The notes under the pieces: generated by a model
Told to the model about the DNA's origin: nothing
Database searches by the model: none
What the model saw: the letters and a program-made list of their open reading frames with translations, nothing else
Part shown: one piece after another, positions 47,548-60,413 of the stretch
Layout: every line of letters begins with the position of its first letter
How positions within the stretch are numbered: the first letter of the stretch is position 1
NCBI GenBank assembly: GCA_029706075.1
Contig: JAINUG010000226.1
Span: 1,404,501 to 1,468,500 of the forward strand
Direction of reading: 5' to 3'
Source of the DNA: Aldrovandia affinis
Taxonomy: Eukaryota > Chordata > Actinopteri > Notacanthiformes > Halosauridae
DNA length: 64,000 nt
Translations under genes and position numbers: made by a program

Positions 47548-48924
47548 CTTGCTGCACTCCTGCGCCAGGAAGGAGCCATTTGCACAGGCTTGCATCTTAA
47601 AAGGGATCTCAACACATCACCCGCCCCCACACCACAAGATGCATCCTAACGGTTACCAGCAAAGCTGCACTAGAGTAATCATGTACACAAAATCTTTTAT
47701 ATCCTGACGTCCTGTTAAGATACTGAGTGTGGATGCGCCCCACGGTTCTGCCTTAATTGGCTGCAGCACCGCCCAGGGAGGGAGGGTTTTAGTCCTTGGG
47801 ATTGCGTGACTCTTAGCGCGCACCAGGGTCTCCCTCAGGACGATCGGTCTGCCCGTGCCCTCCGCGCATCTTCCCACATGATGGCTGCGCAGCTCGGCCG
47901 GCAGGCCACAGCGTGAGAAGAAGCGGTGGCCGGCAGGACGGAGGAGAGCGCTTGCCGGTCTGCCCCCTCCCGGATTGACGGAGCGGCGTCTTTGCAACGA
48001 GCCAGGCCTATGGATGCGATTGGGCCATTCCAAATCATGAGCAAAAACAAATCTGACAAAAATTGGTGTAAAACAAAAAATTAAAAAAAGTCCTTCTAGC
48101 TGGATTGTGTTGTTTTTTTCCCTTTGTAAAGTTTTGGAGGGTTGGGGGGGGTATCGCGTCTCTCTGGGATTATTCCGCCCCCTTGCACAAAGCCTTCTGC
48201 TCAGTCCAGCGACGTGCTCAGCGTACCACGGCCTTTCCGCGTCTCTGCTGGGCGTGGAAACGGGAGCGGAAATAAACCCGGTGTAGCTGTTCTAACTGAT
48301 CACTTTACGGTGGGATAAACGTTCGGGCCTAGCCCTTCTGCTTCATCTCCGTTTCATTTCCATTTCCCCCGACTGTGCCCCCAGACCAATGAGAATTTAA
48401 CTTAATTGGCTCTTTAACTGGAGATCAAATAAATAATTAATTCCTCGGAACAAAGTCTTCGGAGGGAACGGGAGCGGGGACGAGCCGAGTGTGTCATCTT
48501 GCCTCCAGAAAGCCGGTATTGTGAGTCTAAGTGGAATAAACGGCTGTTGCGCGTAGCGGCTAATGCGACGTGAGCGCGGTGTGAGTCATTTGCACTGAAT
48601 AGCTAGCAGCCCTCTTGAGAAAGCCTAGGCCGTCCCTCCCATTGTCAACCACGCCAATGCGAGTGTAGATGACTGATGCAGTCTCCCCTGGGGCTCCCTG
48701 CCTTGGGGCATCGCCCTGGAAACTGGGTGTGATCAGACTGCAGGAATAGTCCTTCCTTCGCGGATATGTTTTTTTACATTTATTCGCACGCTGTTCTCAG
48801 GTGCCAGTTTGACAGGTTCTCTTATGACAGGTACAGTTGTGCTGAAATACTAGTTTAGGGTTTTTCAGGCCCATTGTTGGTGTGTATATGAAACGGGTGA
48901 AATGTGAGTGTTGTGTTCCCGCAG
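47548..48924. other. gpam 5' region, GC-rich stretch
   Basis: It contains a GC-rich, CpG-bearing block at about 47820-48020. No recognised exon lies here, and it is a possible alternative gpam promoter or 5' UTR exon, which I cannot confirm. Confidence 0.3.
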
Positions 48925-49057
48925 GTCCGTTGTTGGTGCGCCATATAAAAACGCAGGGATGGAGGTTGTGATGTCCTTTGGAGCGCAGGACAACGTGCTG
49001 CTGGCCAACAGCTCCGAGCAGGCCGCCAATCGATGGAAACATCCCAGCGAGGATTCC
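48925..49057 (+). CDS. gpam: gpam first coding exon (CDS from 48959)
   Basis: Acceptor GTTCCCGCAG ends at 48924, so the exon carries 34 bases of 5' UTR before the ATG at 48959. It reads [10 protein letters not shown] and WKHPSEDS. An upstream frame entering from a 5' exon would stop at 48946-48948. Donor GTAAGA, phase 0. Confidence 0.85.
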
Positions 49058-50674
49058 GTAAGAATCGTTGTTCTTATTATAATAAGCATAATTTGAATGA
49101 TAATAATAATATTTATATGAATATATATATTAATTATATATTAAAGTGGTTCTGTGTGGCTCAGTAGGTAGAGCATGGCGTTGAAGACGCTTAGGTTGTG
49201 GGTTCGATTACCACTGGGACCACATGTACTGTAAAATCTACGCCATCACTACTGGAAGTCGCTTTGGATAAAAGCGTCTGCTAAATGGCATATATATATA
49301 TGTGTGTATATATATATAATCCAGAGTGATTTACAGCACATTGATTTACAGCACATTACAGCACACAAAAGAAGTGCATAAAATAAGATTAGATGCAAAA
49401 ACCCCGCCGAAACGAAGCATCATTATAAAATACAGTGCCCTTTGTTTTGATTGTGCACAAGGTCCAAGCTCTGGTAAGCTGAACTGGCTTGCGGACAATG
49501 GAGCCTGATGTCTCAGAAAGTCTCATTTACATCCATGCAGGGCATTCAGGTCAGTGTAGGAAGAAGTTGCTGATCTGAGGTCAGTTTTTTATGCGCCTAT
49601 GTTAATGGTTAAGGTTAGGATTTGGGTAGGGCTAGCTCCACATTACTCAAATCTAAATTCGGTTCTGGTTTTCTTTTCTCTCAGGTAGGTAACTGAACAA
49701 GTAGTGCCAACGATTGGCCACAGTGTCTCTCGCACCTGCCTCCCAGGTAAAGGGAGGGTGGAAAACCAGTAGTACTCGGCCCACGAGGACCGTGATTTGA
49801 GTAACCCTGGGCTAGCTGGTCCTGTATCAGGGCACCTTCTGCCTGGAGCATTCAGATCACAGGTTCATACTTAGCAGGGACCACTGTTCAATTGGCCAGA
49901 GAGTGGTTGGGTCGAGGGTTGCCAGATGGGGGAAATTTCCTCCCAAATGTAGGGATTTGAAAAACGAATGGGGGACGTTTCACTCAATCAAATGCAAATC
50001 AATTTATATCTTTTATATATAATGTGATTTTCTGGAATTTTTTTTGATATTCTGTCTCTCACTGTTAAAATAAACCCACCATTAAAATTATAGACCGTTC
50101 ATTTCTTTGTCAGTGGGCAAACTTACAAAATCGGCAAGGCATCAAATAATTATTTCCTTCACTGTATATGGGGGATGTTAAAAAGAAATATGGGGGAAAG
50201 GTCTTCACACTTGAATGGGAGTCATTTACAAACAGGGTGTTTTAGATCAATTTTCGTGGAGTAAAATATCCTAAACATCTGGCAAGACTTGCTGGTCCAC
50301 TCAGTGTCTCTGTGCTTGAAGTGTAGGAGGAGCACTGTGGACGGTCCTGTGCACTATGCAGACACACACTTGCTGGACTCGCTGTACTAGCACATTGTAG
50401 TTATCATTTACTCCCTCAATAAATCACACCCTGTCTGAACTCTTACGTCACAAGTTTATGTAATATGACGTATTGTTACAGCTGACAGTTTCAGGCTGAT
50501 CTGTTCTTGGGGAACATGCCCAATGTTTACTTTGTTAAATTAAAGAAATATATTTAAAAAGCTGGGTTTAAACCCCCCTGAAATGTTTTATGACACTTCT
50601 GAACTGTTTGTGTGCGCGTGTGTGCGTTTGCGTGCGTGCGTGCGTGCGTGTGTGTGTGTGTGTGTGTGTGTGTA

Positions 50675-50733
<59 letters not shown>

Positions 50734-50844
50734 GCATATGTGTGTGTGCGCGTGTATGTGTGTGTGTGCGCGCGCATGCGCCTGTGTGTGTGTGCGTGCG
50801 TGTGTGTGTGCGTGTGCATATGCGTGTGTGTATGTGTGCGCGCC

Positions 50845-50881
<37 letters not shown>

Positions 50882-50882
50882 A

Positions 50883-50947
<65 letters not shown>

Positions 50948-53900
50948 ACGTGTGTGTCCTGCAGGACCGCAGCTCCAGTCCTTATGCACTGCGCTCAGCT
51001 GTTACCACCTGGAAGGAGGGCCTTCTGAACAGGAAGAGGCCGTTCGTGGGCAGGTGCTGTCACTCATGCACGCCTCAGAGTCAGGTAATGCCCACACCTA
51101 CTTCCACCACTGCATCAAGGGGGGGTTGGGGGCATCCAATATAATATCAATGTAAAAATTCTGCAAACATTTTTTTCTCATGTCAGCTTGAAAAAAAAAA
51201 TCATTTTGAGAAAAATACAATTTTTATGGGAAATAGCTTTTCGCTTTATGCTCATGTAGATGTTCAGCCTCTCATCTCAAACTCTTCCTGAGAAGGTTAA
51301 TTGATTTCATTAGTACTGATGCACATTTACTTCAGTGCAGTGCAGGCCTACTACTTCAGAAGTGTTTTGTATCACCACATTCTCCTTCATGGTGCAGGTG
51401 CTGGTTTATCAAGACAAACACTCTCCTCCATAGTGAACACACACTCTCCTCCATAGTGAACACACACACTCTCCTCCATAGTGAACACACACACTCTCCT
51501 CCATAGTGAACAGTGAACACACACACTCTCCTCCATAGTGAACACACACACTCTCTCCTCCATAGTGAACACACACACTCTCTCCTCCATAGTGAACACA
51601 CACACTCTCCTCCATAGTGAACACACACACTCTCCTCCATAGTGAACACACACTCTCCTCCATAGTGAACACACACACTCTCCTCCATAGTGAACACACA
51701 CACTCTCCTCCATAGTGAACACACACACTCTCCTCCATAGTGAACACACACACTGAACACACACACTCTCCTCCATAGTGAACACACACACTCTCCTCCA
51801 TAGTGAACACACACACTCTCCTCCATAGTGAACACACACACTCTCCTCCATAGTGAAACACACACTCTCCTCCTCTCTCCTCCATAGTGAACACACACAC
51901 TCTCCTCCATAGTGAACACACACACTCTCCTCCATAGTGAACACACACACTCTCCTCCATAGTGAACACACACACTCTCCTCCATAGTGAACACACACAC
52001 TCTCCTCCATAGTGAACACACACACACTCTCCTCCATAGTGAACACACACACTCTCCTCCATAGTGAACACACACACACTCTCCTCCTCTCTCCTCCATA
52101 GTGAACACACACACACTCTCCTCCATAGTGAACACACACACTCGCACTCTCCTCCATAGTGAACACACACACTCTCCTCCATAGTGAACACACACACTCT
52201 CCTCCATAGTGAACACACACACTCTCTCCTCCATAGTGAACACACACACTCTCCTCCATAGTGAACACACACACTCTCCTCCATAGTGAACACACACGCA
52301 CTCTCCTCCATAGTGAACACACACACTCTCTCCCCATAGTGAACACACACACTCTCCATATTAAATGTGCCCTTCTCACTGATTGTTTGCTTCCAGGAGA
52401 GGCTGTTCAACTCCAGTATCCCCTCCCTTGGTCTGCGCAATGTGATTTACATCAACGACACGCACACCAGGTAGGCAGGACCCCACTGAGGAGCTGTGTG
52501 TGCATGTCTGTGTGTGTGTGCGTACGTGCGTGCATTTCTGTCTGGATGTGTGTTTGTGTGCGTGCGCATTTCTGTTTTGATGCATGCGTGTGCATGTTGG
52601 TTTGCGTGAGCGAACGAGACTGGAGGAAACGCATACCTGTTTGTGTGAAGCTCTGGTGACCCAAAGCAGCTGAATAATTGAGCGTGTTTGTCAGGGGACA
52701 CCCACCCACCCACCTGTATCCTGTGACTGACCTCTGCAAGGGGTCAGGGGTGGCTAAGTCTGCCACAGCACAATGAAAAACCTGTTTTTAAAGCAAATCC
52801 TCTTGTTGTTGAGTTAAATATACACTGAGTGATAATGCACAATCATGCTGAAATTGTAGGTTTGTTAGAGCTTACAACTGACATATTCAGGTTTTCCCAC
52901 ATGTCATCCCCTCTCCTGTTATAATAATAATAAAAAGAATAACAATAAACTAGAGAGTTTAAGCTAAGAGGAAGGACTTGCACATGTACACTACATCCAG
53001 CCCAACATGGTTTCAATAAGGCAGAACTTATTTTGGAGCAGTATATTAAGTGCGCAGGTTCTATGTGGTGAGCTCCAGCTGTTGAGCTCAGACACCTTAC
53101 AAAAAGTAATAACCTACTAAATCCACAACTCATCCATTAGGTCAGATGAACCAGGACAGGGCATTGACAGGTCACAGAGTGTGTGTGTGTGTGCCTGTGC
53201 ATTTCTGTTTGGATATGTATGTTTGTTTATGTGTGTGCATTTCTGTGTGTGCGCTAAATGCTTAAATGTAATGCGTGTGTGTGCATTTCTGTTTGAACGT
53301 GTGTGTTTGTATACGCCTCTGTGCTGCAGGCATCGGGGATGGCTGGCCAGGCGACTGAGCTATGTGCTGTTTGTCCTGGAGCGCGACATCCACAAGGACA
53401 TGTTTGCCAGGAACGTAGTGGAGAACGTGCTCAACAACAGCAGGTAGACAAGAGCGTACTTCCCTATAACACTCTTACTGATCACACATTACACCAGTCC
53501 CCAGTAACACTGATCAACACAAGTACACCAGCCCCCAGTAACACTGATCACACAATTACACCAGTCCCCAATAACACTGATCACACAATTACACCAGTCC
53601 CCAATAACACTGATCACACAATTACACCAGTCCCCAATAACATTGATCACACAATTACACCAGTCCCCAGTAACACTGATCACACAATTACACCAGTCCC
53701 CAATCACACTGATCACACAATTACACCAGTCCCCAATAACATTGATCACACAATTACACCAGTCCCCAATAACACTGATCACACAATTACACCAGTCCCC
53801 AATCACACTGATCACACAATTACACCAGTCCCCAATAACATTGATCACACAATTACACCAGTCCCCAATAACACTGATCACACAATTACACCAGTCCCCA

Positions 53901-55204
53901 ATAACACTGATCACACAATTACACCAGTCCCCAATAACACTGATCACACAGTTACACCAGTCCCCAATAACACTGATCACACAATTACACCAGTCCCCAA
54001 TAACACTGATCACACAATTACACCAGTCCCCAATCACACTGATCACACAAGTACACCAGTCCCCAATGACACAGATCACACAAGTACACCAGTCCCCAAT
54101 AACACTGATCACACAATTACACCAGTCCCCAATAACACTAACACTGATCACACATTACCCATTGTAACCCATGAACACTGCACACAATAACGCTGGTCCC
54201 CATCAACACTGTTCACATTAACACCAGTCTGACACTGAGTAAGGCATTGGTGAAGCAAAATGTTTAAAAGCAAAGACGTTTAAACTCTTCAAACTTTTAA
54301 ACTCTTCAAACTTTAAACTTTGAGATAAAACCAGGGGTAATATTTTGGCCATACGCTGACGTGTCCCACCACACACTTTCCCAGGCGTTAAGTTTTCTTG
54401 TAATCATTGAGAAATTTAGAGCATATACAACTCCAAAAGTGAATGTGATTAAATGCTTAGACCAGCTGTTGCACATACCCACATAAAGAGGATTCGTTCA
54501 TTTTCAATAAATGTGAGACAATGAGTAAAAGACGTATGGTGCCTGGCTTGGGGCTGGCGGGGGGTGAGTTGTCGACCCCTTGCACCGTTGGTTGAAGTGA
54601 AACCGAAGTGAATTATTACATTACATTACAGCCATTCAGCAGACTTACACAGTTTCATATTTCTTTACATACGTCCATACAGCTGGATATTTACTGAAGC
54701 AATCCAGGTTAAGTACCTTGCTCAAGGGTACAACGGCAGTGCCCCACCTGGGAATCGAGCCTGTAACCTTTACGTTACAAGCCCAGTTCCCTAACCATTA
54801 CGCTAACACCGCTGCCGAATTACCTGGGATAGGAGTCCCTGGGTCCAACCCTGCCCCTTGTGTGTGTGCGCTGTGTGCAGGGTGGAGACCGCCACTGTAG
54901 AGGTAGCTGCAGAGGAAAGCCCCGTCGCCATGGAGTCGGGGGTGGAGCAAAAGGCTGTCAGCAAAGTGCGACGAAAAGCCAGAGGGATCCTGCAGGAAAT
55001 GGTGGCCAACATATCCCCAGCGTTCATTAGGTACGTCGTGTGGCGACACATGGAACTGCAGCTGCGTCGGGGGGGCCTGATGCCTGTTTCTGGAGCCGTG
55101 CTGTGGAACGTAGAATATTAGGCTTCAATCTGCTACTGGTTTTATCTTTTTCAAAGCTTTTTTTTTTTTTAAATGGCCAATCAAGTGTAAAACAAAGAAG
55201 TTTA

Positions 55205-55257
<53 letters not shown>

Positions 55258-58200
55258 CAGCTTCAGTGTGTCTTGGTATGGATTCTAGAAGTGTTTGGAA
55301 CTCTATTGGATGGATGCAACAGCATTCTTCCACTAGAAATTCCATCATTTGTTGTTTTGTTGATGGTGGTTGGAAACACTGTCTCATGCTCCAGAAACTC
55401 CCGTAACTGTTCAATTTGGCTGAGATCTGGTGACAGACGGCCATGGCAAGTGGTTTACGTCCTTTTCGTGCTCGTCAAAGCATTCAGTGACCACCACTGT
55501 GCCCTGTGGATGGGGGCATTGTCATCCTGAAGAGACCACTCCCTTCAGGATAGAAATGCTTCACCATAGGATGAAGGTGATCACTCAGAATGGCTTTGTA
55601 TTTACTGCCATTTGCCCTCTAAGGGGTTGAGTGAACCTAAACAATGGCAGGAAAATGCACCCCACACCATAGCAGAGCCGGCAGAACCCTTAATTTAGTC
55701 AAGCGTTTCCTTTTTTTGGCAGTTATCCGTGTATAACCAAGCAAGGTGAGCCTTTTCAAAGGGTGGCGTGTTGGAATTATTTTTCCCATTGAAATGAAAC
55801 AGAGATAGTTTATTTTATACATGAAGAGGGGACAGTATTTGTAGCCATGTAAAAAGGAAAGTTTAAACAAAAAAAAGACCCCCCGCTTTCCCAGTTTACC
55901 TTTTGACACTATGTTTGATGTGCGTCTCTCTCCCTTCTTCTCTCAGGTTGACGGGTTGGGCGCTGCTGAAACTGTTTAACGGTTTCTTCTGTAGCATCCA
56001 GATCCACAAAGGCCAGCTGGAGATGGTGAAGAAGGCCGCCACAGAGGTGAGTGTCCCACTCGCTCTGACGCCACACATCAGCAGGGCCTCTTTCCTGCGC
56101 ACACACATCAGCAGGGCCTCTTTCCTGCGCACACACAGGGATCCCAGCGGCCCTGACAACTAGCAAAGCGCTTCATTTTGAAGGAGGAAAATTCAAGATT
56201 GTGAAAGTACTTGAAAGGTCAAAAGTGCTTTTTATTGATTTATTATTATATCTTTTTTTGGTGCTTGTAACAGGGTGAAGTGCTGATGTTTTCTAAAATA
56301 CTGGTAGTGGGCCAAAGAGTAGAAACACTAACATGATGTGACGGTGGTATCCTGCTCTGTAGAGTTGTCAACGGACTGTTGTTGATGAAACTGCCTGCTC
56401 GCGTCCTAGATTCAAATTTGCAGTAAATTCATTTAGAGTTGCTCGTTTAGCCTTGCAACTCAAACTAATGCGTGCCCCAACTATCACCCCTCTTTTGAAG
56501 TCACTGAGGTCTCATCTCCTAGCCGTGCTAACCAGAATTATGGGCAACCAGGCCGGCCCAGCATTTTTGTACATGACCCCTCGTAACAGAGTGAAGTGTT
56601 GATGGTTTGTAAGATAGGTTATGGACTGACAGGGTGAAGTGTTGATGGTTTGTAAGATAGGTTATGGGCTCGTGACAGGGTGATGTGTTGATGGTTTGTA
56701 AGATAGGTTGGAGATGCTCAGGTTGAATAGTGCTGGTGTTCCGGGCCTCTCCAGTTCCCTTGCAGCTGTGTTTGTTGTGTGTAACTGGGAGGGCCAAGCT
56801 GGTTGGAGGCCAGTGAACTGCAGTGAACATCATTTCCCTTGAACCTCTGAACCGGAGCCCCTCTGTGATTGACCGCGACCCCCGCTGTTCTCCGCAGGGG
56901 GTCTGCTCAGGGGAGCGGATACAGAGAGGGTAACTCGTGACAACAGCTACCATCAGGGTGTCATCAGCTGACTGTTGAAGTAGCCAAAACAGACCTCTGA
57001 CTCACCACCTTTTTCTGACACCGTGGCTTTTAAAATGTACTTGTATTTATTCACTTTTAAACCTTAAAATCTGAAACTTTTTTATTTAAAAAAAAAAAAA
57101 TTCCTAATTTGGAAGCCAATTATACCCTCTATTTATTTTGATTAACCTTCTCCCACAAACTCACCGTCCGTCTCTACGGGGCAAGCTACTCTCCGAGACC
57201 GGCGACGATCCGCCTCCTTCGAGACGGAACTCACCGACTGAAGACACCCTTATGTGCTTCACAGCGAGTTCATTTTTCTCCAAGAATGCCCCAATTGTAT
57301 TTGTAAGCCCGTCTCATCGCTGCTAGGCAAGCACATGCTCTTCTCCAAATAATACTTTGGGTTGGAGCTGGGCAGAAGTGGGGTTTAATTTTTTTCAATC
57401 TGTTTGTTTCTGGGGCTTCGTCATGTCATAAACCAGAGACCTATGCTATGAGTCAACAGAAGTGTATTTGTTCGATCTTTTCCTTGAAATAGCAGCTTGC
57501 CGGGCCCATTCCGCGGGCTCCATTACATCTGTGGAAACATTGCTTTGAATAGTCTGATCTGAACCTGACACTAATCCTGCATCAGCCTCATGATTTCCCC
57601 TCTGGTAGCTTCGTGTGCCTCATTAAGCTGTTTACAGCGGCAGAGGGGTGCTAATCTCGCAAACTGGGGAATTACTCGGAGGGCAGGATGAATCCGGAAT
57701 TATCCAACGAAAGGGGACAAATAAAACGGTGTGTTTTGTGCCTCCTCGTGGACAGGTGAAGACAATCCTGCTCCTGTAGAAAGGGATTGATCAGGCTGAG
57801 CGCACATTCAGGTGAAAATGGAGGAATTCTGTCATTCTGCCATTATTGAAGCTGATTGTCATCTGATTTGCCGTCTTGCTCTGAATATTCATGAGGAGGC
57901 GTGACCTCGACACGGTTCAGTCTCGGTGGGTCGGTACAGCACGGCCCCCCAGTGCTCTGATGCGTTGGGGTCTGACTCTGTGGCGGTACAGCTCAGTGCA
58001 GGCTCTTGCGGACCGGTGCCATCTCTAGCGGTATGGGGCGGGTGCAGTCTCTGGTCGTACTGTACAGTGCAGTGCAGGATGTGTGAGGAATGTCTCTTCT
58101 GTTTCAGCACAATGCCCCTCTGGTCTTCCTGCCCGTGCACAAGTCCCACATAGACTACCTGCTCATCACCTTCATCCTCTTCTGCCACAACATCAAGGCA

Positions 58201-60150
58201 CCGCACATCGCCGCCGGCAACAACCTCAACATTCCCATCTTCAGGTCAGAGCGCCCGCACCCGCGAGACAACGGCACGGAATCGGTTAATAAACGCATCG
58301 GTCGACAAGTTCAGTTGAATCCGCCGTCACCGATTGATGTCTTGTGTCTCAGTAAAGACGCTAAAGAGCCAAACTTTAAATACAATACAATACAACACAA
58401 TAATTTAGCAGACGCTTTTATCCGAAGCAAGTTGCAGAAAGCAAGGATGAAAAGGTAATTTACTTGGTGTGTGGCTGGTGCTTCAACCTTTTTTGTACTT
58501 TTGTACAGAATTTTAAATTGTACTTGATGGTTGCTTTTTAATATGTTACTGTTGTCAAAAGATACTTGTGTGGTATTGCACTCACGGACCTACCAAAAGT
58601 GCGCCACTGGGAAGGCATTAACTGCAAACTTTTGAATGTTTCAATAGTTTTTAAGCTCCGGGTCACGTTTTTAAGCCCTTTTTGGTTAATTCCCTCATGG
58701 CACATTATTGCGTATTGCCATTATTTGCGTGTGGGTGCCTTTCTCCTTCCCCGCTCTGCCAGGCACAGAGCTCACAAGTGAATTCTGTTGGGCTTGCGAT
58801 GGTTTCCACCTTGTCCTCGTCAGATTTATGAGACCGCATTGTTGGATACTTCAGCAGGGATAACGTCGGCCAGAGAATCCCCGAGTTGCGTAACCACATT
58901 GTTTTAGGCGTGTGCTCACCTGTCCGGCACAGTTTCTTGTTACATCACACTTGTTACATCACGCCACAGCGCCTTATTTAATTGCTTGGCGGAGCCCCTT
59001 TGTCTGGCATTTCTTGCATGGCTCACATGGTTAGCATATTTACAGCTGGAAATGTAAAGGTGTATCAAGCGATCTGACGTCACTGCAGGAGAGGTAGGGT
59101 TAGTGGAACACGTAATATACGCCTTTTAGCAGACGCTTTTATCCAAAGCGACGTACAGTAGTGAATGCATACATTTTATTTTATTTTCCAGTATATGTGG
59201 TCCCAATGGGAATTGAGCCTACAACCTAAGCGTTGTCAGCACCAGCTACACAGAACCACATGACAATGTAATGCCAGTTGACCCTTCATAACTGGTAGCG
59301 AGAAATAACAAGTGATTTTCTTATAGAAAGGCAATTAATCAGTAAATGTATTTGATTCTAGATTTCCTATACTGGTCTTTAAGCATTCTGTTTTGCGGAC
59401 TCATACGATCTGCTATAGCTAGACCTGCTCAGCCGTGGCACGTGTGTCCATCAGCCACTGCTCGGTCGCGGCCGTTGAAACCGCAGAAGCGTGTCAAGGT
59501 CGGCTCGTTACCTGCGATGGCTATCCTAGCAAACGCTAACCAGCCATGTTCACCTGCCAACGAGGAAAGATGCCATCTCGGCATCGGTTTTTCTGTACAT
59601 TTTGTGTTGTGTTTTTTGGGGGTTTTTAGGTTCCATAGCTAGCTAGTGTTATTCTTTTCTTTTTCTTCTTCTAACATAACCTAGGTGGTGGACAGGGACA
59701 ACTAGCGCCAGTGTGGCTAATGGTTGTATTTCAGTTTGTATACGTTCCGGCGCGTGTCTTTGCGATGTTGCCCCGCCACTGAGCGATGGCGTCCAGTCGC
59801 TTAGTATACCTTCGGTGAGGTGACCCAAGGTTACAGGCTCACTTTGCGGCTGTCTAACTGCCGAGAGTTCTTTTGGCCTTTCAGCACGTTGATACGGAAA
59901 CTCGGGGGGTTCTTCATACGCCGCAAGCTGGACCACCCTGCTGATGGAAAGAAGGATGTTCTGTACAGATCTCTGCTGCATGCTGTAAGTACTTCATACA
60001 CACACAAACATGTTTTATATTGATCTCTGCTGCATGCTGTAAGTACTTCATACACACACAAACATGTTTTATATTGATCTCTGCTGCATGCTGTAAGTAC
60101 TTCATACACACAGGCTGTATATTTAATTCATAAACACATCTCTCTCTCTG

Positions 60151-60191
<41 letters not shown>

Positions 60192-60248
60192 ATGTCTCTC
60201 TCTATGTCTCTCTCTCTCTCTCTATGTCTCTCTCTATGTCTCTCTCTC

Positions 60249-60331
<83 letters not shown>

Positions 60332-60368
60332 GTCTCTCTATGTCTCTCTCTCTCTCTCTATGTCTCTC

Positions 60369-60413
<45 letters not shown>

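Noticed and set aside
50554-51155. ORFs of up to 190 codons, HTHT or CVCV
   Set aside because: They cover a (GT)n block; the true coding part is only the exon at 50965-51084.
51356-52440. Three overlapping minus-strand ORFs of about 330-340 codons
   Set aside because: They are the three frames of a 25-bp minisatellite whose minus strand has no stops; the protein is a repeated VCVHYGG/CSLWRR pattern with no domain.
53465-54170. CRISPR-like repeat array
   Set aside because: The repeats are adjacent with no unique spacers, the setting is a vertebrate intron and there are no cas genes.
53303-54190. A 295-codon + strand ORF and a 220-codon - strand ORF
   Set aside because: They cover a 33-bp minisatellite in gpam intron 4; only the start overlaps the real exon, in a different frame from gpam.
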